The notes under the pieces are model-generated. The model had not been told where the DNA came from, searched no databases, and worked only from the letters and a program-made list of their open reading frames with translations. A DNA stretch of 63,177 nt, from NCBI GenBank assembly GCA_034933245.1, contig JAYFNX010000041.1, positions 1-63,177 of the forward strand, given 5' to 3'. This DNA comes from Pelethousia sp034933245. Lineage in GTDB: Bacteria; Bacillota; Clostridia; Christensenellales; CAG-138. Made by a program: the position numbers and the translations under genes. Shown here piece after piece: positions 1 through 8,836 of this stretch; the first letter of the stretch is position 1, and each line of letters begins with the position of its first letter.

Positions 1-66
1 TTCGCATGTGAAAAATAGAAAATACGCCCCAGCACGAGGGAAGATGACATCCGCAGCGGCCCCCGT

Positions 67-900
67 TCATCCGTCGCAAATTCCGGTTAGAGGGACCGGT
101 ACAAAGCCTTGCCCGCGCTTCAATTCCATCAATTCGCGAAACCCCATATCATAAAGTATTGCGGCGGTTTCCGGGAGAGCCATGGCCAGTTTTGCGGCCT
201 CGTGTGCATCCGACGATAGGAGAATGGGCGCTTTTTTTTTCAATAAGCGTTTGAGAAGGAAGGGCATGGGGTAAGGAACATGCCGGAATCCACGGGCCAT
301 AGCGCCGGTGTTTATTTCTACTATTTTGCCCAAAGAGACAACTTCGTCCAAAGCATCCAGGGCGATGCGCTGATAAGCCGCGCTTTCTGTATCGAAGAAT
401 CGGCCCCCTGCGTTAAACTTCTCAATCAGGTCAAAATGCCCCAAAATTTCCGCGCTCCCCGCATCCGCAAAATGCACGACGGCATCATAAAACAGGCGGG
501 CCATTTTGAGCCCGTCTCCGCCGCAGGCCCGTTCCACAAGACGCGACGTTTCTTCCGGGGACATATCTACCGAGTAGCATGTCCCGTCCACGAGCAGGTA
601 GTGTACCGATCCGATGGAGTATTCGTAGCCTTCCAGGGGCTGGGGGGCCACAGCGTCGTTTTCCAGGCCCAGAAAAATTTCCAGCCTCCCGGCATATTCC
701 CGTTGCAGGGCCAAAACCTCTTGCCGGTAGGCCAGCGCTTGCGCAGGGGACATGCCGCAATCGTCGTAAGGCGTATAGGAATGGCCGGAAAAACCCAGCG
801 ACACGAATCCGTTCGCCAGCGCCGCCTCGGCCATCTCCCGCGGGGTACTCACACCGTCGCAATAAATCGTATGGGTGTGCAGGTTGGATCGTATAGGCAT
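67..900 (-). CDS. hisK: Histidinol-phosphatase, PHP family
   Basis: A 277-residue PHP-superfamily phosphoesterase of the HisJ/HisK type, which dephosphorylates histidinol phosphate to histidinol, the second last stage of histidine synthesis, in the cytoplasm. The metal-binding PHP motifs are visible: HTHTIYCDG at residues 8-16, the SVHYLL segment near 100, an EINTGAM segment near 195 and SSDAH near 230. The start is preceded by AAGGAG on the minus strand. It is the last gene of the histidine operon, 31 bases after hisIE, which fits the role of supplying the phosphatase that the HisB here lacks (that HisB is monofunctional). The family also contains other PHP phosphatases, but operon position makes this assignment firm. 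Also called hisJ. Confidence 0.93.
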   Translation of the reverse strand: MPIRSNLHTHTIYCDGVSTPREMAEAALANGFVSLGFSGHSYTPYDDCGMSPAQALAYRQEVLALQREYAGRLEIFLGLENDAVAPQPLEGYEYSIGSVHYLLVDGTCYSVDMSPEETSRLVERACGGDGLKMARLFYDAVVHFADAGSAEILGHFDLIEKFNAGGRFFDTESAAYQRIALDALDEVVSLGKIVEINTGAMARGFRHVPYPMPFLLKRLLKKKAPILLSSDAHEAAKLAMALPETAAILYDMGFRELMELKRGQGFVPVPLTGICDG

Positions 901-931
901 AAAAACTCCTTATCGCTTTTTCACAGGAAGC

Positions 932-1601
932 TCATCCCAGGGGTTCCTGCTTTACCTTATGGTCCACTACATGGCGCCTTTGAAGCTCCTTGCGCACCGC
1001 TTCGGGGGGGATGCCCATTTCGGCCAACAACACCAGCATGTGATACATCAAATCCGCCGCCTCGTTTACCGTTTCGGCCTGGCTGCCCTTCATGGCGGCC
1101 ACGACCACTTCCGTGGATTCCTCGCCCACTTTTTTTAGAATTTTTTCCTTGCCTTTTTCAAACAGATAGGTCGTATACGAGCCTGCGGGCATGCTGCTTT
1201 TTCGATCCAGAAGCATCCCGTAAAGCAAATCCGTCGAAAACTTTTCGGGCGCGTCCGCGGAAAAAATGGGGTTGAAAAAGCAGCTCGTTTCGCCGGTATG
1301 ACAGGCCGGGCCATCCTTGATAACCTGTACCAACAGGGAATCCAGATCGCAATCCGCAGTGATGGAAACGATATGCTGCACATTCCCGCTGGTTTCCCCC
1401 CTTGCGCCAGAGAACGCTGCGGGAACGCGAATAAAAGCACGTACGGCCTTCCTGGAGACTGATTTGCAGACTCTCGGCATTCATATAAGCAACGGTTAGG
1501 ACTTGCCCCGTACAATAGTCCTGCACTACGGCAGGAATCAACCCATCCGCCCCATACTTTAACATTTGAAGAGAACGGGAATCAACTGCAAGTTTTTTCA
1601 T
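932..1601 (-). pseudogene. hisIE: HisIE (PRA-CH / PRA-PH), frameshifted in the HisI domain
   Basis: Bifunctional phosphoribosyl-AMP cyclohydrolase / phosphoribosyl-ATP pyrophosphohydrolase, steps 2 and 3 of histidine synthesis. Frame one starts at 1601 (MKKLAVDSRSLQMLKYG) and reads a good HisI up to LWRKGG; the conserved continuation KGETSGN and the metal-binding Cys region (ADCDLDS, GPACHTGETSCFF) lie in the next frame, which runs on into a complete HisE domain (KVGEESTEVVVAAMKG) ending at 932. The switch falls in a run of six Gs (minus strand) at 1396-1401; with one G fewer the protein would be continuous, about 222 residues. Every other gene of the pathway is intact, so a sequencing or assembly indel is a strong possibility; a genuine mutation would make the strain a histidine auxotroph unless the shift is bypassed. 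An internal ATG at 1216 could still give HisE alone, but its ribosome site is poor. Confidence 0.85.
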
Positions 1602-1634
1602 AAAATTCTACCTCATTTTGACGCTTGCGGAACG

Positions 1635-2393
1635 CTATATCCGCATTTCTACGCCCTGCTCTTTTAAATATAGCTTTAGCTTGCAAATATCCACTTCTTT
1701 GAAGTGGAAGATCGAAGCGGCCAACCCGGCGTCCACACCAGGCACGGAGTGGAACAGAGCTTTGAAATGTTCCATGCTTCCCGCGCCGCCGCTGGCGATG
1801 ACGGGAATGCGCACACGCGCGCACACGGCCGAGAGCATCTCCAAATCGAACCCCTGGCGTACGCCGTCGGTATCGATGCTGTTTACCACCAGTTCCCCCG
1901 CGCCGTGGTCCTCGCCGTAAGCCGCCCAATCCAACGCGTCAAGCTTCGTATCATCGCGGCCCCCCTTGGTGAAGATGTGGAACCTTCCATCTATGCGCTT
2001 CACATCCATGGAAAGCACCACGCACTGGGCGCCGTATTTCTTGGCCGCGGCTTCGATCAGCCCCGGGTTCTTCACGGCGCCGGTGTTAACGCTTACCTTA
2101 TCCGCCCCGGCTTTGAGCACCCGGTCGAAATCCGACACCTCGTTGATGCGCCCGCCCACGGTCAATGGAATGAAGATTGCACCGGCCGTGCGCGAGAGCA
2201 CATCGGTAAAGAGCTCTCGTTCCTCCAAGCTTGCCGTAATATCATAGAACACAAGTTCGTCCGCTCCGCTTTCGTTATAATAATGGGCCAGCGCCACCGG
2301 GTCCTCTACATCCCGTATACCCTGAAAGTTTACCCCCTTTACGACGCGGCCGTTGCGAATATCCAGGCAGGGAATGATGCGCTTTGTAATCAT
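1635..2393 (-). CDS. hisF: Imidazole glycerol phosphate synthase, cyclase subunit
   Basis: A 252-residue (beta/alpha)8 barrel that, with ammonia from HisH, turns PRFAR into imidazole glycerol phosphate and AICAR. The two catalytic aspartates are seen in CLDIRNGRVVKG (near residue 11) and NSIDTDG (near 130); phosphate-binding loops TVGGRI and ASGGAG are present. The start chosen is the ATG at 2393 (MITKRIIPCLD), with GGAGGG seven bases upstream; a longer reading from 2426 adds eleven residues that do not belong to the family. The ATG overlaps the hisA stop in an ATGA, suggesting translational coupling. Length is normal for HisF. Confidence 0.97.
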   Translation of the reverse strand: MITKRIIPCLDIRNGRVVKGVNFQGIRDVEDPVALAHYYNESGADELVFYDITASLEERELFTDVLSRTAGAIFIPLTVGGRINEVSDFDRVLKAGADKVSVNTGAVKNPGLIEAAAKKYGAQCVVLSMDVKRIDGRFHIFTKGGRDDTKLDALDWAAYGEDHGAGELVVNSIDTDGVRQGFDLEMLSAVCARVRIPVIASGGAGSMEHFKALFHSVPGVDAGLAASIFHFKEVDICKLKLYLKEQGVEMRI

Positions 2394-3115
2394 AAGGATT
2401 CCCTCCCCTCCGCGAGGGAGATGCATTGGGTTAAATTAAGCTTTTTTTCATAGAGTGCCTTGCCGATAATAGCCCCATAGGTGCCCATTGTTCGCAAAGC
2501 CATGAGTTCCTGCGCAAAGCTGATGCCGCCGGAAGCCACAATATCCAGCGGCAACTCCTTTAGCGCTTGGTATGCGGCGAGATTTGCGCCGCCAAGGTTG
2601 CCATCCCGGGAAATATCGGTGTAGATTACGGTTTTGACGCCTGCGTTTGCAAGCTTGCGGCAAAAGGCAAAAGCATCCGCCCGCGTGGTTTCCAGCCATC
2701 CCGATACCGCTACCTTACCTTCCCGTGCGTCCACGCCCACGGCGATATGCCTGCCGTACTTTTTTACCATTTCTTCCACGAAGGGGAAGTTTTGCACTGC
2801 CGCCGTGCCCAAAATTACCCGGGCCGCGCCAAGGGAAAGCAGCTCCGCAATCCGTCTCTCGTTTCGAATGCCGCCGCCCACCTGCACAAATAACCCCGGC
2901 AGGGCGCATAAGAGCCGGATAGCATCCGCATTCCTGGGTTCCCCTGCTTTTGCACCGTCCAGGTCCACCACATGAAGATGGGAAGCGCCCTGCTCCATAA
3001 AGGAACGGGCCGCAACCAACGGAGCGTCGCCATACACCTGCATATCTGCATAATTGCCTTCGCGCAGGCGCACCACCTGCCCGCCGGAAAGATCGATTGC
3101 CGGAAATATTTTCAT
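2390..3115 (-). CDS. hisA: ProFAR isomerase (HisA)
   Basis: 1-(5-phosphoribosyl)-5-[(5-phosphoribosylamino)methylideneamino]imidazole-4-carboxamide isomerase, 241 residues, a barrel paralogous to HisF. The acid/base aspartates are in FPAIDLSGGQVVRL (near residue 8) and YTDISRDG (near 168 by raw count, the Asp127-130 equivalent); phosphate loops QVGGGIR and ASGGIS are visible. It lies between hisH and hisF, with an ATGA overlap to hisF, so the four barrel and glutaminase steps are translated as a block. Normal length and intact motifs. Confidence 0.97.
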   Translation of the reverse strand: MKIFPAIDLSGGQVVRLREGNYADMQVYGDAPLVAARSFMEQGASHLHVVDLDGAKAGEPRNADAIRLLCALPGLFVQVGGGIRNERRIAELLSLGAARVILGTAAVQNFPFVEEMVKKYGRHIAVGVDAREGKVAVSGWLETTRADAFAFCRKLANAGVKTVIYTDISRDGNLGGANLAAYQALKELPLDIVASGGISFAQELMALRTMGTYGAIIGKALYEKKLNLTQCISLAEGRESL

Positions 3116-3162
3116 TACAACATAGACTCCCTGCTTTTAGGATTAAAATGGAAAGGAAAAGC

Positions 3163-3780
3163 CTATACGGACGCCTCCGCAAAGGCCCGCAGCATAGACA
3201 GCCCTGTGATGCCGCTTTTTTCGGGATGAAACTGGGTACCCCAAATGTTGCCCTTATGAACCGCCCCCGGGATGAACGTGCCGTAATCGGACCCCGCGAT
3301 AAGGCTTTCTTCACACCCTTTCACATAAAATGAGTGCACATAATAAACGTAATCGCCATCCTTTGTATAGCGGAGCAACGGATCCTCGGGTTTCACAAGC
3401 TTAAGGCTGTTCCAGCCGATGTGCGGGATTTTCATATCCGCCGGAAGATCGTCCGCCAGGGCGTGCACGCTTCCCTTGAGATATCCAAGGCCCTTGTGCG
3501 CGCCGAATTCGTAACCCCATTCAAACAGCACCTGCATGCCCAGGCATATGCCCAAGAATGGCTTGCCGCTATGCGCCTGCCTGTCCAAAACCGGGAGAAG
3601 GCCATGCTCGCGCAGCTTCTCCATGGCATCGCCGAACGCGCCCACACCGGGCAGGATTATCCGATCCGCCACATCGATTCTCTCCGGGTCCGCCGTAACT
3701 TCGGCTTCAATCCCCAAGTGTTTTAAGGAACCCCTAAGCGAAAAAAGATTTCCCACGCCATAGTTGATGATTGCAATCAT
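3163..3780 (-). CDS. hisH: Imidazole glycerol phosphate synthase, glutamine amidotransferase subunit
   Basis: Class I glutamine amidotransferase of 205 residues that feeds ammonia to HisF. The nucleophile sits in FLGICLGMQ, and the His/Glu of the triad in QFHPEKSG. The start is the ATG at 3780 (MIAIINYGVGNLFS), with GGAGGG upstream; upstream in-frame codons back to 3930 overlap hisB and encode unrelated sequence. It follows hisB by 19 bases. A 47-base gap separates it from hisA. Confidence 0.96.
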   Translation of the reverse strand: MIAIINYGVGNLFSLRGSLKHLGIEAEVTADPERIDVADRIILPGVGAFGDAMEKLREHGLLPVLDRQAHSGKPFLGICLGMQVLFEWGYEFGAHKGLGYLKGSVHALADDLPADMKIPHIGWNSLKLVKPEDPLLRYTKDGDYVYYVHSFYVKGCEESLIAGSDYGTFIPGAVHKGNIWGTQFHPEKSGITGLSMLRAFAEASV

Positions 3781-3799
3781 AGCCGCCCTCCTTCCTTCG

Positions 3800-4387
3800 C
3801 TATTCCAGCATGCCCTTGGTGGAGGGGATGGCGCCGGCGTTTTTTTCATCAATAGCAACGGCCTGCTGCATGGCGCGCCCCAAGCCTTTGAAGGCGGCTT
3901 CGATAATATGGTGGGAATTGAGGCCGGCAAGCTGCCTTACATGCAGCGTCAGCCCCATGCTGCGGCAAAGGCCCAATAGAAATTCTCGCACCAGTTCCGT
4001 GTCGAAATCTCCCACTTTTTCCGTGGGGATGGACAAGCTGTATGCCAGGGAAGCCCGGCCGCTGATATCCAACGCCACGAGAACGAGGGCTTCGTCCATG
4101 GGCAGCAGAAAGCTTCCATAGCGGCAAATGCCCCGCTTATCTCCCAGGGCCTGTGCAAACGCCTGACCCAGGGCGATGCCAATATCCTCGGTGGTGTGAT
4201 GGTAATCCACCTCCGTATCGCCGGTGCAGGAGAGAGAAAGGCCAAGTCTCCCATGAGCCGCAAACAGGGTAAGCATATGGTCCAAAAATCCGCAACCGGT
4301 GTCGATAGCAATCTGGGCGCCGTCCAGATGCAAACAAACGTGAATGTCTGTTTCGGCGGTTTTGCGCGTCACACTGGCCTGCCTCAT
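3800..4387 (-). CDS. hisB: Imidazoleglycerol-phosphate dehydratase (monofunctional HisB)
   Basis: A 195-residue IGPD enzyme that dehydrates imidazole glycerol phosphate to imidazole acetol phosphate. The manganese-binding repeats DTGCGFLDHML, DYHHTTEDIGIALG and GLNSHHIIEAAFKGLGRAM are all present. It has no N-terminal phosphatase domain as in enteric HisB, consistent with the separate PHP phosphatase at the end of the operon. The start at 4387 (MRQASVTRKTAETD) overlaps the hisC stop as ATGA and has GGGAGG seven bases upstream. Confidence 0.97.
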   Translation of the reverse strand: MRQASVTRKTAETDIHVCLHLDGAQIAIDTGCGFLDHMLTLFAAHGRLGLSLSCTGDTEVDYHHTTEDIGIALGQAFAQALGDKRGICRYGSFLLPMDEALVLVALDISGRASLAYSLSIPTEKVGDFDTELVREFLLGLCRSMGLTLHVRQLAGLNSHHIIEAAFKGLGRAMQQAVAIDEKNAGAIPSTKGMLE

Positions 4388-5448
4388 CTTGTTTCCTCCC
4401 AAAGCTCGTCCGTAGCCGCAAGCAGCACATGCATCTGGTCCATAGAACCGATGGAGATGCGAACATAATCCGAAATGCGGGGCTTGTCAAAATGCCGCAC
4501 CAGCACACCCTTTTTCCGGAGGCGGCGGTAATAGTCCCCGCCGCGCATGCGGTTTGGCCGCGCGAAGATAAAATTCGCGCGGGAGGGGAGCACGGTGAAG
4601 CCCCGATCTGTAAGCGCCTTGGCCGTATAGGCGCGGGTTTCACAAATTTTGGCCGTGCATTGGCTGAAATATTCCGTATCCAGTATGGCTGCCTCGGCGG
4701 CGAGCAGGGAGAGCCGGTTTAGATTGTATGGGTTAAAAGAAAAACGCATGGTATTAAGATCCTGGATAAGCGGTGCCTGGGCAATGGCAAACCCGATGCG
4801 GGCTCCGGCAAGGGATCGGGATTTGGACAAGGTTTGCACCACGATCAGGTTTTCAAAATCCGGCACCAACGCCACAGCGCTTTCAGCCCCAAAGTCCACA
4901 TAAGCCTCATCCACAACCACTACATTATTGGGATTGGCCACAAGAATTGCACGGATGTCTTCCCGTGATAGGGCGAGGCCCGTGGGTGCATTGGGATTGG
5001 CTATAAACACCGTGCCCGGCGCGGAAAAGTAATCCGCGGGACGGATGCAAAAGTTTTCGTCCAATGGATGGATCTTGGTAGGCACGCCGCAGATGTCGGC
5101 GAAGACCGGGTAAAATCCATAGGTAATATCCGCAAAGCAGGCCGGCCTGGTGGCATCGCAAAATGCCTGAAAGCAAAAGGACAGGTTCTCATCCGAACCG
5201 TTGCCCAGCATCACGTTTTCGGGCTTTATCCCAAGGGCATCGGCAATGTGCCCAACTGCGCGGCGGGTATTCGGGTCCGGGTAAAGGTTCAGGGAAGAGA
5301 AGCTCCCAGCAAGCACCTCCAGCACCTTGGGGGATGGCGGAAAAGGGCTTTCGTTGGTGTTCAGCTTCACGTATTCCCGCCCTTGGGGCTGCTCGCCCGG
5401 TACATAGGGCGTTAGCTTGCAGAAACGGGGACTTAAAAATCTGCTCAT
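4384..5448 (-). CDS. hisC: Histidinol-phosphate aminotransferase
   Basis: A PLP-dependent class I/II aminotransferase, 354 residues, converting imidazole acetol phosphate to histidinol phosphate. The Schiff-base lysine is in TLSKSRSLAGARIG; NPNAPTGL and the DEAYVDF segment are typical of the family, as is the N-terminal KLNTNESPFPPSP. The start at 5448 (MSRFLSPRFCKLTPY) has a GGGAGTGATC ribosome site and sits just after the hisD stop; nine more residues could be added from an ATG at 5475 inside hisD but would lack such a site. Confidence 0.96.
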   Translation of the reverse strand: MSRFLSPRFCKLTPYVPGEQPQGREYVKLNTNESPFPPSPKVLEVLAGSFSSLNLYPDPNTRRAVGHIADALGIKPENVMLGNGSDENLSFCFQAFCDATRPACFADITYGFYPVFADICGVPTKIHPLDENFCIRPADYFSAPGTVFIANPNAPTGLALSREDIRAILVANPNNVVVVDEAYVDFGAESAVALVPDFENLIVVQTLSKSRSLAGARIGFAIAQAPLIQDLNTMRFSFNPYNLNRLSLLAAEAAILDTEYFSQCTAKICETRAYTAKALTDRGFTVLPSRANFIFARPNRMRGGDYYRRLRKKGVLVRHFDKPRISDYVRISIGSMDQMHVLLAATDELWEETR

Positions 5449-5452
5449 GCGA

Positions 5453-6742
5453 TCACTCCCTCTCTTTCTCGGCATTTACACGGCAAAAAACGCTGCGCGC
5501 ATGGGCGCTCAGCCCCTCGCACGCGGCAATGCACGTTACCTTCTGTGAAACCTCGCGCAGCGCTGCCCTGCTGTAATATAGAAAAGAGGATTTCTTAATG
5601 AAATCATCCACCGAAAGGGGAGAAGCAAATCGCGCCGTGCCGTTGGTGGGGAGGGTATGGTTGGGGCCCGCAAAATAATCCCCCAAGGCTTCCGGGGTAT
5701 AATGGCCCAGAAATACGCTGCCCGCATGGCGGATGCTTCCAAGAAGGGAGAACGGATCGGCCACGCAAAGTTCCAGGTGCTCCGGCGCGATCTCATTGCT
5801 CCATTGCGCTGCTTCCGCAAGGGAGGGTAGCACCACGATATGCCCGTTGTTGCGCCAGGATGCCTCGGCGATGGAACGCCGGGGGAGTTTGGCAAGCTGC
5901 CATTCCACTTCCCGGGCGGCTTCAGCGGCTACCGCTTGGCTGGTAGTCAAAAGAATGGCGGCGGCCATGGGGTCATGCTCCGCTTGGGCCAAAAGGTCCG
6001 CCGCTACATAGGCGGGGATTGCTGTTTCATCCGCGATAATGAGCACCTCGCTGGGCCCGGCGATCATATCGATATCCACCAGGCCATAAACCTCCTTTTT
6101 CGCGGCGGCGACATAGAGGTTGCCGGGGCCTGTAATTTTATCTACCCTGGGGATGCTTTCGGTACCAAAGGCCAAGGCCGCAACCGCCTGGGCGCCGCCT
6201 ACCTTAAAAACCCGGTCTACGCCCGCAACATGCGCGGCGGCGAGAACGGCGGGGGAAACGGTACCGTCGGGCGCGGGCGGCGTCACGAGCATTATTTCAG
6301 GCACTCCGGCCAGCTTGGCGGGGATAGCGTTCATCAGCACGGTGCTGGGATAGCTGGCCCTGCCCCCCGGAATATAAAGCCCCACCCGATCCAGCGGCAG
6401 AATACGCTGTCCCATCATGACGCCGGGCCGTTCCATCACCGAGAAGCCCTGCCGTACCTGCCTGCTGTGAAAGGCCCGGATGTTTTGCGCGGCCTCCTCC
6501 AGCGTGGAAAGCAGCGCCTCCCCCACGGAAGCCATGGCGGTTCTTATTTCCTCTTCCGTTACGGCGAGAGAAGTGAGATGCGCCTGGTCGAACTTTTCAC
6601 AGTATTGCAAAAGGGCGGCGTCCCCATTGCGGCGAACGTCTTCCACAATACCGCGCACGACTGCCTCCACCTGAGAAAATTGTGCGCTTGCCCTTTCCCG
6701 AAGAGCCGAAGGGGTAGTATCGCCAGCAAATTGGATGTTCAT
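5453..6742 (-). CDS. hisD: Histidinol dehydrogenase
   Basis: A 429-residue NAD- and zinc-dependent enzyme that carries out the last two oxidations, histidinol to histidine. The signature regions are intact: GPGNLYVAAAKKEV, GPSEVLIIAD, the zinc ligands in LLAQAEHDP, the catalytic APEHLEL pair, and DYFAGPNHTLPTNG. It starts at 6742 overlapping the hisG stop in ATGA, which also argues for coupling. Placing hisD between hisG and hisC is the common Firmicutes order. Confidence 0.97.
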   Translation of the reverse strand: MNIQFAGDTTPSALRERASAQFSQVEAVVRGIVEDVRRNGDAALLQYCEKFDQAHLTSLAVTEEEIRTAMASVGEALLSTLEEAAQNIRAFHSRQVRQGFSVMERPGVMMGQRILPLDRVGLYIPGGRASYPSTVLMNAIPAKLAGVPEIMLVTPPAPDGTVSPAVLAAAHVAGVDRVFKVGGAQAVAALAFGTESIPRVDKITGPGNLYVAAAKKEVYGLVDIDMIAGPSEVLIIADETAIPAYVAADLLAQAEHDPMAAAILLTTSQAVAAEAAREVEWQLAKLPRRSIAEASWRNNGHIVVLPSLAEAAQWSNEIAPEHLELCVADPFSLLGSIRHAGSVFLGHYTPEALGDYFAGPNHTLPTNGTARFASPLSVDDFIKKSSFLYYSRAALREVSQKVTCIAACEGLSAHARSVFCRVNAEKERE

Positions 6743-7359
6743 GCACTCGTCTCCTCCAGGGCGCCTAGCAGGCGCGAGATTTCCTCTTGCTTAAAATGGT
6801 AGCTTCGCTTGTTGGCAATGAGCCGTGCCGAACTCGGAGCGATGTGCTCCCATACATGGAGATGGTTCTCCCGCAGCGTCGCCCCCGTTTCCACGATATC
6901 CACGATTACGTCCGAAAGGCCCAAAATGGGGGCAAGCTCGATAGAGCCGTTAAGCTTGATGATTTCGATATCCCGCCCCATACCCTGATAATACCGCCAG
7001 GCCACGTGCGGATACTTGGTGCCCACTCGCAGGATGGCCCCGTAATCCTCTTCAAACCCATCTGGCGCGGCTACGGCAAGTTCACACTTGCCAAGAGCAA
7101 GATCCAGCAGCTCATACACATTGGGCTCTGTTTCCAGCAGCACATCTCGGCCCACCACGCCCACGTCCGCAGCGCCGCGCTCCACATAAACGGCTACATC
7201 CATAGGCTTGATAAGAAGATACCGTATGCCTGCGTCCGCATCTTCCAATACGAGCTTGCGGCTTTCTTCGGCAAGCATGGCGCAGCCATATCCCACGGAA
7301 GCGAAAAGCTGGTGAACCTGATCGCCCAAGCGGCCCTTGGGAAGCGCAATATTCAGCAT
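6739..7359 (-). CDS. hisG: ATP phosphoribosyltransferase, short form
   Basis: The catalytic subunit of the committed step of histidine synthesis, PRPP plus ATP to phosphoribosyl-ATP. At 206 residues it is the short HisG form without the C-terminal regulatory domain, so it should need HisZ, which is encoded just upstream. Family segments seen are ALPKGRL at the start, VGVVGRDVLLE, and the PRPP loop DIVETGATLREN. The start at 7359 follows GAGGAACG and overlaps the end of hisZ by seven bases. Confidence 0.96.
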   Translation of the reverse strand: MLNIALPKGRLGDQVHQLFASVGYGCAMLAEESRKLVLEDADAGIRYLLIKPMDVAVYVERGAADVGVVGRDVLLETEPNVYELLDLALGKCELAVAAPDGFEEDYGAILRVGTKYPHVAWRYYQGMGRDIEIIKLNGSIELAPILGLSDVIVDIVETGATLRENHLHVWEHIAPSSARLIANKRSYHFKQEEISRLLGALEETSA

Positions 7360-8468
7360 GAACGTTCCTCCTTGAGCACATCGCCACAAAGACGGTATAG
7401 GGTGGCTGTTTCCACATTGACAGGAAGAACCGTGCCCGTGCCCACCCGTTTTTCCTGGGCGGCAAGCCGCTCTGATGCCTGGAACAGGGCGGAAAGGCTG
7501 CTTTCTTCGTCGTAAAGGATGAATGCATCATACCGAAGGGAGGAAGGCTGCCTGAAATAACGGTCGATTTCGTCAAAATAAAGGGCAAAGCCGATGGCTT
7601 CCAAATTTTCTTTGCCCATACGCCTTACCAATGGGTCATACCGCCCGCCGGAAAGTACCGCACGGGGGACGGATTGCACAAAGCCTCGGAACATCAGGCC
7701 GTTGTAATACTGGGGATCGCTGGCGATGGAAAAATCCAGCTTCAAGGGCGCTTCATTCAAAACCTGCGCAAGCTGCCCAAGTTCTTCCACGGCTGCAAGC
7801 ATGGCGTCGTTTACGCAGAGCGCCCGGGCTTCCCCCAGGGATTCCATGAGCGGTCCGCTAATGCGCAAAAGGCGGAGAAGCCGCTCCTCGTTTTCGGATG
7901 GAAGGCCGTACTGCCGGGAAAGGTGGCATAATTCATGGGCGTTTTTGCTTTTGATGCAAGCGAGCAACGCACGCTTTTCCTCGGCTGGCAGCACCAGGCT
8001 TTGAAACAGACCGGTCAGGTACCCCATGTGGGAAATATTGAGCACATAGCTTTCTTCAATGCAGGCAAGGCTTTTACACGCAAGGCCAATGATCTCAACG
8101 TTGGTAAAGGGTGCGACCGCGCCAATATATTCCACGCCCACCTGGTATATTTCCCGAAGCTCGCGCACTTCCCGGGACATCCGGTAAATGTTTTCTGTAT
8201 AATAGAGCCGTTCCGGCGCGTTGGCTGCAGCGCGGGAGTTTTTTACAATGCTCAGGGTTACATCGGGCTTAAGCGCCATAAGCTTACCGTTCATGTCGGT
8301 GAAAGTCATAATGGGCCCGGGAGGCAAAAAATCCCGGTTTTCATTATAGAAATCATATTCCTCAAACTTCCCCATACGAAAACTGCGGTAGCCATAGCGT
8401 TCATAGACATTGCGAAGCAGGAGAGCTGTGCGCTCGCTTTTACGCAAGGATTCAAAAGTCGGTTCCAA
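7353..8468 (-). CDS. hisZ: ATP phosphoribosyltransferase regulatory subunit
   Basis: HisZ, a catalytically inactive paralogue of histidyl-tRNA synthetase that activates short HisG and mediates histidine feedback inhibition. The class II synthetase-like fold is visible: FTDMNGKLMALKPDVT (motif 1/2 area), the YYTENIYRM segment and LSGGRYDPLVRRMG near residue 280. The frame is open back to an ATG at 8546, but a strong promoter occupies 8518-8546, so ATGs at 8546 and 8519 lie in or before it. A TTG at 8468, nine bases after AAGGAAGG, is the start that fits the transcript and gives 371 residues. First gene of the operon. Confidence 0.9.
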   Translation of the reverse strand: MEPTFESLRKSERTALLLRNVYERYGYRSFRMGKFEEYDFYNENRDFLPPGPIMTFTDMNGKLMALKPDVTLSIVKNSRAAANAPERLYYTENIYRMSREVRELREIYQVGVEYIGAVAPFTNVEIIGLACKSLACIEESYVLNISHMGYLTGLFQSLVLPAEEKRALLACIKSKNAHELCHLSRQYGLPSENEERLLRLLRISGPLMESLGEARALCVNDAMLAAVEELGQLAQVLNEAPLKLDFSIASDPQYYNGLMFRGFVQSVPRAVLSGGRYDPLVRRMGKENLEAIGFALYFDEIDRYFRQPSSLRYDAFILYDEESSLSALFQASERLAAQEKRVGTGTVLPVNVETATLYRLCGDVLKEERSC

Positions 8469-8517
8469 GTCTCGTTTCCTTCCTTCAACATAAAATGCCG
8501 TTGTTGAGTTAGACAGC

Positions 8518-8546
8518 ATTCTACTATACTTCTTTAAATTAGTCAA
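8518..8546 (-). promoter_or_regulatory. Sigma-A promoter of the histidine operon
   Basis: On the minus strand TTGACT (8546-8541), 17 bases, TAGAAT (8523-8518). The predicted start is near 8511, about 40 bases before the hisZ TTG codon; the leader is too short for a T-box. Upstream at 8560-8583 the element AAAGTAAARCG (plus-strand reading) occurs twice with a 13-base period and could be an operator or UP-like element. Confidence 0.8.
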
Positions 8547-8836
8547 GTATCACATTATCAAAGTAAAGCGATAAAGTAAAACGGCCGAATTAGTGCAGTA
8601 GAAGCTTATCGGATTCTCCCGTCAGCCCGGCCGCACAGCCCGTTCACAAGATCGTAGTTGCCACATCTATCTTACTTTTATAGGAAATGCCATGGAAACG
8701 GGCCTGCACGATGTGTTTTAACACAGGCGCCCATGCAAATTTTTAAGGCTGCGGTGCCTCGCTTGCATTCGCTTTTGTGGGGGTTGTGTTTAGTAGGGCT
8801 TTATGCTACCTTATACGGAGAAAATGTCGAAGGGCG

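Noticed and set aside
280..1275. Long plus-strand open frame opposite hisK and hisIE
   Set aside because: Antisense shadow of real minus-strand genes; translation is Arg/Pro/His-rich with no domain.
1396..1401. Programmed frameshifting in hisIE
   Set aside because: A +1 shift would be needed and there is no stimulatory element or known precedent in this family that I can point to; a simple indel is likelier.
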